64,000 nucleotides of DNA, from contig NZ_JOIY01000004.1 in NCBI RefSeq assembly GCF_000720185.1, positions 248,001 to 312,000 on the forward strand, read 5' to 3'. The DNA comes from Streptomyces sp. NRRL S-340. Lineage in GTDB: Bacteria; Actinomycetota; Actinomycetes; Streptomycetales; Streptomycetaceae. A program made the translations under genes and the position numbers. This document shows, piece by piece, positions 33,153 through 42,192 of the stretch (positions are counted from its first letter, which is position 1; each line of letters starts with the position of its first letter). The notes beneath the pieces were generated by a model. The model made no database searches. It was given only the letters and a program-made list of their open reading frames with translations, and was not told the DNA's origin.

Positions 33153-33824
33153 TCACGCGTAGGCGGTGATGTCCTCGACGACGGCGAAGCCCAGCCCGTA
33201 CGCGCTCATCCCCCGCCCGTACGCCCCCACGTGCACGCCCTGCGAAGTCGACCCGGCGAGCACCCAGCCGAACTCGGACTCACGGTAGTGGAAGGGGGTC
33301 GGGACGCCGTCCACCGGCAGCGAGAGCGTCGACCAGTCCGGGCCGGACAGGTCGTCGGCCAGCACCCACGCCGTCTCGGTCTGCTGCTCCAGCCAGTCGT
33401 CGCGCAGGGCGTGGTCCATCTGCATGGGCCAGGTGACGGACAGCAGCCCGACCCCGGCCAGCCAGGCCGCCGAGGAGACGGAGGTCGCCTCCAGGCGGCC
33501 CGTGCCGTCGGCGAGCTGCCGGACCGGACTGGCCGCGACGGTGACGACGACCGTGAACTTCTCCCTGGGATCGTCCGGGGAGCCGGACACGAACTCGTTG
33601 CGCACCGAGGGCTCGTCGCCGTGCCCGAGGGAACCGTGCTCCACATGGCCGTCGGCCGAGGTGCCGACCTGCATCAGCCGGCGCGGACCCGTGAAGGCCT
33701 CGTCCAGGCCGTACCACGGGAAGGGCGCCAGCAGGTAGCCGTCGACCGTGCGCCGGGCGGAGGAGAGCTGTTGTCCGCCCTCCTCGGCCGGTGCCTGCGC
33801 GACCGCCCTACTTGTCGTCTCCAT
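33153..33824 (-). CDS. Hypothetical protein
   Basis: 223-residue protein with no signal peptide or membrane helix. Notable parts are LLAPFPWYGLDEAFTG, FVSGSPDDPREKFTVVVTV, LLSVTWPMQMDHALRDDWLE and the C-terminal GRGMSAYGLGFAVVED. It is not a family I recognise. ATG at 33824 has GGAGG 11 nt upstream and is preferred to an upstream frame extension. Located between mrp and tatB. Confidence 0.75.
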   Translation of the reverse strand: METTSRAVAQAPAEEGGQQLSSARRTVDGYLLAPFPWYGLDEAFTGPRRLMQVGTSADGHVEHGSLGHGDEPSVRNEFVSGSPDDPREKFTVVVTVAASPVRQLADGTGRLEATSVSSAAWLAGVGLLSVTWPMQMDHALRDDWLEQQTETAWVLADDLSGPDWSTLSLPVDGVPTPFHYRESEFGWVLAGSTSQGVHVGAYGRGMSAYGLGFAVVEDITAYA

Positions 33825-33989
33825 GAACCCGGACGCCTCCTCGCTCTCGTCGGACCGGCGCGCCCGCCCCCCATCGGGCGTACTCGTCCGGTCCGCACAA
33901 CAACTCGGCAGCATATCGACCCCGCCCCGGGGCGCCGGGAACGCGCCCGGGGCGTGGCCCGGGCAGGCGGCGGGTTCCGGCCGTGTGGG

Positions 33990-34469
33990 TCAGGTGGCGT
34001 CGGCGTCGAACGGCGGGCGCTCGTCCCGCTCGGGGCTCTCGGGCTTCTTGGTCATGTCGACGCGGCCGCTCCCCGGTGCGGGGGAGGCCGGCGAGGAGGA
34101 CGCGACGGACGACGAGGAGGAGGGCGAGGCCGACGCGGAGTCGGAGTCGTAGCTGCGCACGGCGTCCGTGACCTCGGCCATCTCCTTCTTCAGGTCGAAG
34201 CCGTTGCGGATCTCCTTCAGCCCCAGGTCGTCGTTGTCCAGTTGCTTGCGGATGAACGTCTTGGGGTTGAGGTCCTCGAACTCGAAGTCCTTGAACTCCG
34301 GGCCCAGCTCCTGGCGGATGTCCTGCTTGGCCGACTCCGAGAACTCACGGATCTTCCGGATCGTGCGCACCACGTCCTGGATGACCTTCGGGAGCTTGTC
34401 CGGACCGAACACGAGCACGCCCAGGACGATGAGCGTCGCCAGCTCGGGCAGTCCTATGTCGTTGAACAC
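33990..34469 (-). CDS. tatB: Sec-independent protein translocase subunit TatB
   Basis: 159-residue TatB. N-terminal membrane helix MFNDIGLPELATLIVLGVLV with the typical FGPDKLPK hinge, an amphipathic helix (VIQDVVRTIRKIREFSE) and a long polar C-terminus rich in Ser. It works with TatA and TatC to export folded twin-arginine proteins. GTG at 34469 is preceded by AAGGAG. Directly follows htrA on the same strand, matching the mycobacterial sigE-rseA-htrA-tatB order. A stem-loop near 34550 lies in the leader. Confidence 0.92.
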   Translation of the reverse strand: MFNDIGLPELATLIVLGVLVFGPDKLPKVIQDVVRTIRKIREFSESAKQDIRQELGPEFKDFEFEDLNPKTFIRKQLDNDDLGLKEIRNGFDLKKEMAEVTDAVRSYDSDSASASPSSSSSVASSSPASPAPGSGRVDMTKKPESPERDERPPFDADAT

Positions 34470-34730
34470 CTGAAGCTCCTTGCGATGTCCGTGGTCCTCG
34501 GCCCTCGGGCGGTCCGGTCTGTGCGGGTCTATCCGTGGTCCGGGCCGGACCCACGGTACCCGCCCCAGGTGTCCGACCGGTACCGTCCCGAGGTGTCGGA
34601 GTCCCGTGTACACGACCAGTTTCCCGGCTTGTCCGCCTCGCGGAAGGTCCGCGCCGTGCTCGCGGGAGGTCCGGGGCGGGCGGGCCGGTCGTGCGCCGCG
34701 GGGGCGGGCGGCCCGCGAGCGGGGGCCGCG

Positions 34731-37127
34731 TCAGCCGCTGTCCGAGGAGCCGAGCACCAAGGTGACCCGCCGTTTCTGGCCGCCGCGTTCGACCGTCAGG
34801 TCCAGGCGGTCGCCGGGGCGGTGGGCGCGGGTCCTGACGATCAGTTCCTCGCCCGAGTGGACGGGCACGCCGTCCACCGCGGTGATGACGTCGCCGGCCC
34901 TGATGCCCGCCTTGGCGCCGGGCCCGCCCGGAGTGACCGGGGACCCGCCGCCCTTCGCCTTGTCCCCGACCTTGGCGCCGTCCCCCGGGTAGGCCATGTC
35001 GAGGGTCACCCCGATCACCGGGTGACTGGCCCGGCCCGTGTTGATCAGCTCCTCCGCCACCCGCTTGGCCTGGTTGACCGGTATGGCGAAGCCGAGGCCG
35101 ATGGAGCCCGCCTGGCCCGTCTGCACGTCCGACCCGGTGTCGGCGGAGCGGATGGCCGAGTTGATCCCCACGACCCGGCCGCGGGAGTCGAGCAGGGGGC
35201 CGCCGGAGTTGCCAGGGTTGATCGGCGCGTCGGTCTGGAGCGCGTCGACGTACGACAGGTCGCTGCCGTCGCCCTTCTCGCCGCCGGCCGTGATGGGCCG
35301 CTCCTTGGCGCTGATGATGCCGGAGGTGACGGTGTCGGCCAGGTCGAAGGGGGCGCCGATGGCGACGACCGGGTCGCCCACCCGCACGTTGTCGGAGTTG
35401 CCCAGCGGCATCGGGGTCAGCCCGCGCACGCCGCGGACCTGCACGACGGCGAGGTCGTAGCCGGTGTCGCGGCCGACGATCGTGCCCCGGGCGGTCTGGC
35501 CGCCGTTGAACGTCACCGATATGTCGCCACCGGAGGCGGCGGGGCCGACGACGTGGTTGTTGGTGAGGATGTGGCCGAGGCGGTCGAGGACGAAGCCGGT
35601 GCCGGTGTCCTGCTCGCCGGAACCGGACACGTGCAGGGTCACGACGCTGGGCAGGGCGCGGGCGGCGATCCCGGCCACGCTGTCCGGGGCGCGGCCGGCC
35701 GGCTCCTTGCCGGCCTGCGGCAGTTCCACGGTCCCGAAGCCGCCGTTGCGTTCGAGGTACGCCCCCGCCACCCCGCCGGCCACCCCGGCCGCCAGCGCCA
35801 GCAGTACGGCCCCGCCCACGAGGGACCGCCGCGCCCGCCCGCGCCGCCGCTCCCCGCTCACGGACCCGGCCCCGCTCTCCAGCAACGGCCCGGCCACCGG
35901 CCGCACCGCCCAGGGGTCGTAGCGCTGCCACGGATCGACGGCGCCGGCGGGACCGGCGGCGGCGTGCGGTGCGGGTGCACCGGCCCCGGGGGGCGCCGTC
36001 GCGGGGACGGCCCCGTCGGTCGGCGCTGCCGCCGGGGCGGGCGGAGGCGGTACGTCGGCCGGGACCGTGCCCGGGGGCGGTACGTCCGCTGGGGCGATGC
36101 CCTGGGGCGGCACGCCGGCCGGGGCGGCGGGACGGGGCAGGACGGCGGAGTCCGGCAGGACGGCGGGGTGCGTGGCGGGCGCGGGGACGACCGGGCCGCC
36201 GGGCTGCCCCGGTGCGGCATGGGGCGTCTGGGCAGCCGGCGGCGTACCGGGGTGGCCCGCGCCGTCCGCCGGGCCAGGGGCGCCGTACGGGGCGGCGGCG
36301 CCCCGCGGCGAGGCGTCCGCGACCGGCGGCGCGTACGGCGGCGCCTGGGGCGCGCCGTGACTGTCCGGCGCCGGGACGGGCAGCCCTGCCGTCGGCCCTG
36401 AGACGGGCGGCGCGGCCACGGGCACGGCTGCGGGCGGGGCTGCGGGCATGCCCGCCGGGACTCCCCCGGGCGCGATGGCGGCCGGGGACGCGGGTCCGGG
36501 AGCAGGCACAGGCGCCCCTGCGGGCGGGGGCGGTGTCAGCGCGGCCGGGTGCTGCACCGGCGGGGCCGGGGCCCACGGGCCCGGCTCTCCGTAGGGCGGG
36601 GTGCTGTAGGGGTCGGGGTCGTGCAGCGGCCTGGGACGCTGAGCAGCGGACCCGGCCGGCACGGGCGCTCCGGGCACCGCGAACGGCCCGGACGCAGCCG
36701 GCGCGCCGAGCGGCACCGACGAACCGGACGCGACCGACGACCCGGGCACCGCTGGGGCGCCGGACGCCACCGACGACTCCGGTACCGCCGACGACCCGGA
36801 CACCGCCATCTCGTCGGGCGCCGCCGGTCCGTCCGGCGTCGGTGCTGTGCCGGGCGGTGCGGACTCCTGGGACGGCACCGGCGTGTCAGGTGCCGGCGGG
36901 AGGGTGCTCCCACGTGGCGTCGCGGGGCGTTCCAGTTCGTAGTCGCCCTCGTGGTGCACGGGGGCGGCGGCAGGCACCGTCGGTTCCGGGTCGGGGGCGA
37001 CGGGCGGGGCCCCGGGGGTCACCGCCGGAGCCTCCGGAGCGTCCTGGGCGTCCGGGGCGTCCGGGGCCTGCCGGGGGCGGCTCCACCACTTCGGGCGGGT
37101 GGACTTCTGGGGCTTCCCCTCGTTCAT
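34731..37127 (-). CDS. htrA: HtrA/DegP-type serine protease with PDZ domain
   Basis: 798-residue membrane-anchored protease. The first 430 residues are Pro/Ala/Gly-rich, disordered and likely cytoplasmic. A membrane helix follows (LVGGAVLLALAAGVAGGVAG, about 430-450), then the trypsin-like domain with His525 (TNNHVV), Asp558 (GYDLAV) and Ser641 (GNSGGP). A C-terminal PDZ domain (about 690-790) has GVTLDMAYPGDGAKVG and AGIRAGDVITAVDGVPVHSG. It degrades or refolds damaged envelope proteins. In mycobacteria the HtrA next to sigE helps control the sigma/anti-sigma pair, so the same stress-response role is likely here. The tail is far longer than usual for DegP. Confidence 0.93.
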   Translation of the reverse strand: MNEGKPQKSTRPKWWSRPRQAPDAPDAQDAPEAPAVTPGAPPVAPDPEPTVPAAAPVHHEGDYELERPATPRGSTLPPAPDTPVPSQESAPPGTAPTPDGPAAPDEMAVSGSSAVPESSVASGAPAVPGSSVASGSSVPLGAPAASGPFAVPGAPVPAGSAAQRPRPLHDPDPYSTPPYGEPGPWAPAPPVQHPAALTPPPPAGAPVPAPGPASPAAIAPGGVPAGMPAAPPAAVPVAAPPVSGPTAGLPVPAPDSHGAPQAPPYAPPVADASPRGAAAPYGAPGPADGAGHPGTPPAAQTPHAAPGQPGGPVVPAPATHPAVLPDSAVLPRPAAPAGVPPQGIAPADVPPPGTVPADVPPPPAPAAAPTDGAVPATAPPGAGAPAPHAAAGPAGAVDPWQRYDPWAVRPVAGPLLESGAGSVSGERRRGRARRSLVGGAVLLALAAGVAGGVAGAYLERNGGFGTVELPQAGKEPAGRAPDSVAGIAARALPSVVTLHVSGSGEQDTGTGFVLDRLGHILTNNHVVGPAASGGDISVTFNGGQTARGTIVGRDTGYDLAVVQVRGVRGLTPMPLGNSDNVRVGDPVVAIGAPFDLADTVTSGIISAKERPITAGGEKGDGSDLSYVDALQTDAPINPGNSGGPLLDSRGRVVGINSAIRSADTGSDVQTGQAGSIGLGFAIPVNQAKRVAEELINTGRASHPVIGVTLDMAYPGDGAKVGDKAKGGGSPVTPGGPGAKAGIRAGDVITAVDGVPVHSGEELIVRTRAHRPGDRLDLTVERGGQKRRVTLVLGSSDSG

Positions 37128-37266
37128 GCTCTCCCCAAGGTGCCCGCCACGGCTCGTCGGCGGTGGCCGTGCTTCGTCGACTGCGCGCCCGGACGGGTGT
37201 CATGGGCGCGACCACCTGGATTCAACCAGGTTCCCGGGCCACCGCGCAGGAGCCCGCCGCCGTCGG

Positions 37267-38277
37267 TCAGGGCGCCAGGTGCGAGGTGGCGGGGGACGGC
37301 GGACGGGGCGTCGGTCCGGGCGCCGGTGCGGTGAGCAGGCCGGGCGCTGCGAGCCGCGGGTCGGCGGACCACCCGGTCAGGGCGATCGGCGGCCGGGCAC
37401 TGAGCGGGCGTATCAGCGGGGACAGGATCGCGGCCCCCGCGCTCATCGGCGCCGCCAGCGTGTGCACCGCGTCCGTCACCGGTGCCGCGGCGGCCGGGGC
37501 CGGCACGCCGGGCAGCAGGGGCGCGGACAGCGACGTCGGTGCGTAGGGGGCCGTGCCGGTGGACCGCTGCACCGGCAGCGGCCCGGTGGCCGACTGACGG
37601 CGCCGCGAGACCTCGGCCGTTCCCGCCGCTGCCACGCCCGCCGGACGCGCCGGGGTCACATTGCTGCCCGCGCCGAAGCCGCCGCGCGCCTCCGCCGTCG
37701 TGTCGCCCGCCGCGCCGGTGGTGACGCCGCCGAGGGCGACCGCCGCCAGCGACACCGCGCCGGCCGCGACGAACGCGAACCGCAGCCCGCGCGAGGCCGG
37801 CCGCTCGCCGTCGGGGCGGCCCACCGGGTGGATCCGGAAGCCGTCCGGCTGCTCCGGCTCCGCTTCGGACGCGTACGGTCCGGCCGCGGCGTACTCGAAG
37901 GGGAACCGCTCGCCGCGCCGCACGCCGAACATCCCGGCGTCCCCGGAGTTCTGCGTACGCCCGGGGAACCCGGGGAACCTGCCGGGAAAGCCTCCCGCGC
38001 CCAGCGGCGATCCGCTGTCGCCGTCGCCGCCCGGCAGCCCCTGCAGGCGGGCCAGGAAGCTCTCGGAGGGCGGCGGGGGTGCCGTCTCGGCGAAGACGTT
38101 CTTCAGGCGGCGCTGCGCGTCGACCTCCGCCTTGCACTTCGGGCAGGTGGCCACGTGCGCCAGGACGCGCTCACGCGTCTCATGACCCAGCTCTCCGTCG
38201 ACCAGGGCGGAGAGTCGGTCTCCCAGATGCTGTTCCGCGAGGCCCCTCACGGCGGGGTCGGGTCGGGATCCACTCAC
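37267..38277 (-). CDS. Zinc-containing anti-sigma factor (RseA-like)
   Basis: 336-residue membrane-bound anti-sigma factor. The N-terminal ZAS domain has [20 protein letters not shown], then HVATCPKC: His41, Cys45 and Cys48 form the HxxxCxxC zinc/redox site. One membrane helix near 165-190 ([19 protein letters not shown]) is followed by an Ala/Pro-rich extracellular part. The GTG start at 38277 overlaps the sigma factor stop (GTGA), so both proteins are made in balance. It should hold the ECF sigma factor inactive until envelope or oxidative stress. Equivalent of mycobacterial RseA (Rv1222). Confidence 0.92.
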   Translation of the reverse strand: MSGSRPDPAVRGLAEQHLGDRLSALVDGELGHETRERVLAHVATCPKCKAEVDAQRRLKNVFAETAPPPPSESFLARLQGLPGGDGDSGSPLGAGGFPGRFPGFPGRTQNSGDAGMFGVRRGERFPFEYAAAGPYASEAEPEQPDGFRIHPVGRPDGERPASRGLRFAFVAAGAVSLAAVALGGVTTGAAGDTTAEARGGFGAGSNVTPARPAGVAAAGTAEVSRRRQSATGPLPVQRSTGTAPYAPTSLSAPLLPGVPAPAAAAPVTDAVHTLAAPMSAGAAILSPLIRPLSARPPIALTGWSADPRLAAPGLLTAPAPGPTPRPPSPATSHLAP

Positions 38278-39050
38278 GCGGTCGCGCCCCCTCCTCCCAG
38301 CGCGGCGACGCGGGGCACGAAGCGGCGCCGCTCGGCCTGCCGGGCCTCGGGCGAACGGTGCGCCAGGGCCTTGCGCAGCTGCGAACGGCCGCGGTGGATA
38401 CGTGAGCGCACCGTGCCGAGCTTGACGCCCAGGGTGGCGGCGATCTCCTCGTAGGAGAGCCCCTCGATGTCGCACAGGACGACCGCGGCGCGGAACTCGG
38501 GCGCCAGGGTGTCCAGGGCCTGCTGGACGTCCGCGTCGAAGTGCGCGTCGTTGAAGAGCTGCTGCGGGGTGGGCTCCTTGCTGGCCAGCCGCTCTGCCGC
38601 GTCGTCGCCGAGCGCGTCGAAGCGGATGCGCTGCTTGCGCCGGACCATGTCCAGGAACAGGTTGGTCGTGATGCGGTGCAGCCAGCCCTCGAAGGTGCCG
38701 GGCGTGTAGGTCGACAGGGAGCGGAAGACGCGGACGAAGACCTCCTGGGTGAGGTCCTCGGCGTCGTGCTGGTTACCGGTGAGGCGGTAGGCCAGGCGGT
38801 AGACGCGGCCGCTGTGGGTGCTGACGATCTCCTCCCAGGTGGGCGGAGTCCACGCCTGCCCGTCCGCGTCACTGGAGAAGGTCGCGGTCTGGGCGGGGCC
38901 CTCGGCGTGGGTCGGGTCAGCAGCGGTGTCGTTCACGGATTTCGGCCTGCTCGCCGATCCGAGAAAGCGCCGCAGCACTCCTCCCCGATCCACGGGCGCA
39001 GCCGCACCTCCCCTGTCGGCTCTGGTGGTGTCCAGTGGAGCCCCTACCAT
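38274..39050 (-). CDS. ECF RNA polymerase sigma factor (mycobacterial SigE type)
   Basis: 258-residue extracytoplasmic-function sigma factor. Region 2 reads [27 protein letters not shown], and region 4 reads [45 protein letters not shown]. An N-terminal extension of about 75 residues precedes region 2. The ATG at 39050 has GAGG 8 nt upstream. An in-frame ATG at 39155 would add 35 residues whose codons lack the usual GC3 bias, so it is less likely from codon use. A good ECF-type promoter lies upstream. Synteny (anti-sigma, HtrA, TatB, Mrp, O-methyltransferase) identifies it with mycobacterial SigE rather than with the unrelated sigE of S. coelicolor. Confidence 0.93.
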   Translation of the reverse strand: MVGAPLDTTRADRGGAAAPVDRGGVLRRFLGSASRPKSVNDTAADPTHAEGPAQTATFSSDADGQAWTPPTWEEIVSTHSGRVYRLAYRLTGNQHDAEDLTQEVFVRVFRSLSTYTPGTFEGWLHRITTNLFLDMVRRKQRIRFDALGDDAAERLASKEPTPQQLFNDAHFDADVQQALDTLAPEFRAAVVLCDIEGLSYEEIAATLGVKLGTVRSRIHRGRSQLRKALAHRSPEARQAERRRFVPRVAALGGGGATA

Positions 39051-39211
39051 AGCCACCTCGCCCGTTAGCTCCGGATAAGCGGTTTTACTTGAATTTGACA
39101 CGCCCTGCCACGCCTCATCCGGCTGCGTCAGCACTTGCTCGTCGTCCCGTTCCATCCCATACCCCCCGTCCTGCCTCCGGTCACCTCGCCGGGCTCTCCC
39201 CCACCCCTTCA

Positions 39212-39238
39212 AACGCCCGGTCCCATCTGCGGGTTCCC
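39212..39238 (-). promoter_or_regulatory. ECF-type promoter GGAACC-N16-CGTT before the sigma gene
   Basis: On the minus strand GGGAACC (39238-39232) is followed by 16 nt and CGTT (39215-39212). GGAAC/CGTT with 15-17 nt spacing is the classic ECF promoter form, including mycobacterial SigE and SigH targets. Its position suggests autoregulation of the sigma gene, with a 5' leader of about 155 nt to the ATG at 39050. Confidence 0.7.
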
Positions 39239-39289
39239 GGCCCCAACGGATACAGTCACGCCGAGGCATCCACGGGACAGGAGAGGGTC

Positions 39290-39922
39290 ATTACCGGCAA
39301 CCGGCAGACGAGCTGGGCGTTCGCCGACGCCTATGTCGCCGAGGACGACGCGCTGCGCTGGGCCCGGGACCGGGCAGGCGAGGCAGGGCTGCGTCCGGTG
39401 TCCCCCGCCGCGGGCGCGGCGCTGCGGTTGCTCGCCGCCACCGTGGACGCGAAGGCGGTCGCGGAGATCGGGACCGGCACCGGCGTCTCCGGCATCCACC
39501 TCCTGCACGGCATGCGCCCGGACGGGGTGCTGACCACCGTCGACCCCGAGCCGGAGCACCAGCAGTTCGCCCGGCAGGCGTTCCGGGCCGCCGGCTTCGC
39601 CAGCAACCGCTCCCGCTTCATCCCCGGCCGCGCGCTGGAGGTCCTGCCGCGCCTCGCGGACGCGGGGTACGACCTGGTGTTCTGCGACGGCGACCGGCAC
39701 GAGTTCCCGGACTATCTCGCGGAATCGTTGCGTCTGCTGCGGCCGGGTGGCCTGGTCGTCTTCGAAGGCGTCTTCGCCCACGGCCGCACGGTCGACTCCG
39801 GACCGCAGCCCGCGGAGGTCGTGCGGCTGCGCGAACTGCTGCGCACGGTGCGCGAGAGCTCCGGTCTGGTGCCCTCGCTGCTCCCGGTGGGCGACGGCCT
39901 GCTGTGCGCGGTCAAGCGCTGA
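39290..39922 (+). CDS. O-methyltransferase (Rv1220c-like)
   Basis: 210-residue SAM-dependent methyltransferase of the catechol-O-methyltransferase-like family 3. The SAM-binding motif is VAEIGTGTGVSGIHLLHGM, followed by VDPEPEHQ and DLVFCDGD, the metal/substrate region. The recognisable protein begins ITGNRQTSWAFADAYVAED. The codon there is ATT (39290), 6 nt behind GGAG, and no ATG/GTG/TTG fits nearby, so an ATT start is the best reading. The in-frame ATG at 39089 would add 67 unconserved residues. A TACAGT hexamer at 39251-39256 could start the mRNA just before. Divergent from the sigma gene exactly as Rv1220c is from sigE. Confidence 0.85.
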   Translation: MTGNRQTSWAFADAYVAEDDALRWARDRAGEAGLRPVSPAAGAALRLLAATVDAKAVAEIGTGTGVSGIHLLHGMRPDGVLTTVDPEPEHQQFARQAFRAAGFASNRSRFIPGRALEVLPRLADAGYDLVFCDGDRHEFPDYLAESLRLLRPGGLVVFEGVFAHGRTVDSGPQPAEVVRLRELLRTVRESSGLVPSLLPVGDGLLCAVKR

Positions 39923-40090
39923 ACCACCACCACGCCTGCGCCCTCCCGTGCGCCGCGCCGCCCCGCGCGCTGCGCCGTCGCGAGCACTGAACCGCGGGGA
40001 CCGCCGGGCGGAAGGCGCGCGAAGACAGTGCCCGCCGCCCTGCGGGAAGAGGCCGCGGGCGGCCCGGAATGCCGGGCGGGGCCCGGAGAA

Positions 40091-40128
40091 CAGCGACCCC
40101 GGCACCGCTCACGGCGCCGGGGTCGCTG
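40091..40128. terminator. 13-bp convergent terminator
   Basis: CAGCGACCCCGGC (40091-40103) pairs exactly with 40116-40128. It lies between the methyltransferase (plus) and DUF3117 (minus) genes. Confidence 0.88.
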
Positions 40129-40150
40129 AAAGGGTATGGTCGCTTCCGCG

Positions 40151-40318
40151 TCAGCCGACGACCTTCTTGAGGGCGTCGCCGAGCGCGTCGGCCTCGTCAG
40201 GGGTCAGCTCGACGACGAGTCGACCGCCGCCTTCGAGCGGAACGCGCATGACGATGCCCCGCCCCTCCTTGGTGACCTCGAGCGGGCCATCACCCGTCCG
40301 CGGCTTCATGGCCGCCAT
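40151..40318 (-). CDS. DUF3117 protein (Rv1211-like)
   Basis: 55-residue DUF3117 protein (MAAMKPRTGDGPLEVTKEG...). It ends in a helix ELTPDEADALGDALKKVVG. Very small, conserved among actinobacteria, function unknown. AAGGGGA lies 8 nt before the ATG. Its own promoter is likely (minus-strand TGGTCA-N18-GATAAT, 40477-40448). In mycobacteria the homologue lies next to tagA, matching this order. Confidence 0.9.
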   Translation of the reverse strand: MAAMKPRTGDGPLEVTKEGRGIVMRVPLEGGGRLVVELTPDEADALGDALKKVVG

Positions 40319-40709
40319 GCTCGTTCCCCTTCCTGAAACCCAGCTCATCGTCAAAGCCGACGGCGTACCGAAAGGGCACGCGCGCGGTCCACCCGCAAAA
40401 CGGCCCAGGACACGCGACACCGGCATCGAACACATTGCTTCCCAGCCATTATCCCGCATCTCAGGACCCGATGACCAACATCGGTAGGCATCGCTTGGGC
40501 AACGCGCGCGAGCAAAACCACTCAATTCGGGGATGTGACTGCGATACTGCGCACCCGCGCCCGCGCCTTCCGGCTCCCGGCCCACCCGGATTCTTTGACG
40601 CAGGTCACACGCCCGCTCCGCGCCCGGGCCGGTGATCTCCGTCATGCTGTCCCTCGGACACAGGACGTACCGACCGGTACGCCGGAGCCGACACCGGAGG
40701 GGATGCCCC
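40319..40709. promoter_or_regulatory. Divergent regulatory region
   Basis: 391 bp without a gene. Contents: a minus-strand promoter for DUF3117 (TGGTCA 40477-40472, 18 nt, GATAAT 40453-40448); a TTGACG near 40597; and the palindrome CGTACCG-ac-CGGTACG (40666-40681), 28 bp before the enoyl-CoA hydratase start. The palindrome looks like a TetR-type operator. Confidence 0.5.
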
Positions 40710-41513
40710 ATGGCCGACACCGTGCTCTACGAGGTGAGCGACGGGCTCGCGACGATCACGCTGAACCGCCCGGAGGCGATGAACGCGCTGAACATCGCGG
40801 CCAAGGTCGCGCTGCGGGACGCGGCCGAATCCGCGGCGGCCGACACCGCCGTACGGGCGGTGCTGCTGACCGCCGCCGGTGACCGGGCGTTCTGCGTGGG
40901 CCAGGACCTCAAGGAGCACATCGGGCTGCTGGCCGCCGACCGGGAGAGCGGGTCGGGGCAGACGATGAGCACCGTGCGGGAGCACTACAACCCGATCGTG
41001 CGGGCGCTGGCGGGTGCGGCCAAGCCCGTGGTCGCTGCGGTGAACGGGGTGGCCGCCGGGGCGGGCTTCGGCTTCGCGCTCGCCGCCGACCACCGGATCG
41101 TCGCCGACACCGCGTCCTTCAACACGTCCTTCGCGGGCGTCGCGCTCACCGCGGACTCGGGCATCTCCTGGACGCTGCCGCGGGTGGTGGGCGCCGGCCG
41201 CGCGACCGACCTGCTGCTCTTCCCGCGCACCGTGAACGCCCAGGAGGCCCTGGAGCTGGGGATCGCCGACCGGGTGGTACCGGCGGCCGAGCTGCGCGCC
41301 GAGGCCGAGCGGACCGCGCGGAAGCTGGCCGCGGGCCCGACGCTGGCGTACGCGGCGCTCAAGGAGTCGGTGGCCTACGGCCTGACGCACTCCCTCCAGG
41401 AGACGCTGGACAAGGAGGACGAGCTGCAGACGCGGGCGGGCCGGTCCGAGGACCACGCCATCGCCGTCCAGGCGTTCGTCGGCAAGGAGAAGCCGAAGTA
41501 CCTGGGCCGCTGA
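40710..41513 (+). CDS. Enoyl-CoA hydratase/isomerase family protein
   Basis: 267-residue crotonase-fold enzyme. Motifs: ITLNRPEAMNALN at the N-terminus, the oxyanion-hole AFCVGQDLKEH and NGVAAGAGFGFALAADHRI. The position of a second hydratase glutamate has Asp (TADSGISWTLP), a pattern also found in isomerase-type members (PaaG-like). It acts on acyl-CoA thioesters in fatty-acid or aromatic-acid breakdown. ATG has CCGGAGGGG upstream. A palindrome just before the RBS suggests repression by an acyl-CoA-responsive TetR regulator (inference). Confidence 0.9.
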   Translation: MADTVLYEVSDGLATITLNRPEAMNALNIAAKVALRDAAESAAADTAVRAVLLTAAGDRAFCVGQDLKEHIGLLAADRESGSGQTMSTVREHYNPIVRALAGAAKPVVAAVNGVAAGAGFGFALAADHRIVADTASFNTSFAGVALTADSGISWTLPRVVGAGRATDLLLFPRTVNAQEALELGIADRVVPAAELRAEAERTARKLAAGPTLAYAALKESVAYGLTHSLQETLDKEDELQTRAGRSEDHAIAVQAFVGKEKPKYLGR

Positions 41514-41550
41514 CCCGCGGGCCGCGGCCGCGCCGCCCCTGCGGGCCGGG

Positions 41551-42192
41551 TCAGGGGCGGCGGCGTGCCACGCAGTCCGCGAGGTGGTCGTCGACCAGCC
41601 CGCACGCCTGCATCAGGGCGTACGCCGTGGTCGGGCCGACGAAGCGCAGGCCGCGCTTCTTGAGGGCCTTGGACAGGGCCGTGGACCGCTCGGTGACGGC
41701 CGGGACGTCCGCGAGGGTCCGCGGGGCCGTCCGGGTGGCCGGGTCGGGGGCGTGGGACCAGATGAGGTCGTCCAGCTCGCCCGGGGACCACGCGGCGAGC
41801 ACGCGCGCGTTGGCGAGGGTGGCGTCGACCTTGGCGCGGTTGCGGATGATCCCGGTGTCGGCGAGCAGGCGTTCGCGGTCGGCGTCGGTGAACTCCGCCA
41901 CCGCGGCGATCCGGAAGCCGGCGAAGGCGGCCCGGAAGCCGGGGCGGCGGCGAAGGATCGTGATCCAGGACAGTCCCGACTGGAAGGCCTCCAGGCTGAG
42001 CCGTTCGAAGAGGGCGTCGTCGCCGTGGACCGGACGGCCCCACTCCTCGTCGTGGTAGGCCACGTACTCGGGCGCCGACAGCGCCCAGGGGCAGCGCCGG
42101 GCGCCGTCCGGGCCCGTCCGGGCGGTCCCGGCCGCCGTGTCGGTCACCGGGCTCTGGGCCGCCGCGTCCCCGGTCGCCGCTCCGTCCGTCAC
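41551..42192 (-). CDS. tag: DNA-3-methyladenine glycosylase I
   Basis: 213-residue Tag-type glycosylase that removes 3-methyladenine from alkylated DNA. Typical stretches: RRCPWALSAPEYVAYHDEEWGRP, FERLSLEAFQSGLSWITILRR, and RFVGPTTAYALMQACGLVDDH. The zinc ligands (Cys34-type, His near HDEEWG, C-terminal HLADC) are present. The N-terminal 30 residues are a low-complexity extension. The GTG start overlaps the stop of the upstream DivIVA-like gene (GTGA). In mycobacteria tagA also lies beside Rv1209 and folP2. Confidence 0.93.
   Translation of the reverse strand: MTDGAATGDAAAQSPVTDTAAGTARTGPDGARRCPWALSAPEYVAYHDEEWGRPVHGDDALFERLSLEAFQSGLSWITILRRRPGFRAAFAGFRIAAVAEFTDADRERLLADTGIIRNRAKVDATLANARVLAAWSPGELDDLIWSHAPDPATRTAPRTLADVPAVTERSTALSKALKKRGLRFVGPTTAYALMQACGLVDDHLADCVARRRP

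Noticed and set aside
34731..37127. Long open frames on the plus strand over htrA and its Pro-rich tail
   Set aside because: Low-complexity mirror of the real gene. The protease triad lies on the minus strand.
39089..39289. ATG at 39089 as start of the O-methyltransferase
   Set aside because: The added 67 residues are Pro/Ser-rich, cross the sigma-gene promoter region and have no ribosome-binding site.
40755..41456. Minus-strand open frames opposite enoyl-CoA hydratase
   Set aside because: Codon-position bias and domain motifs belong to the plus strand.
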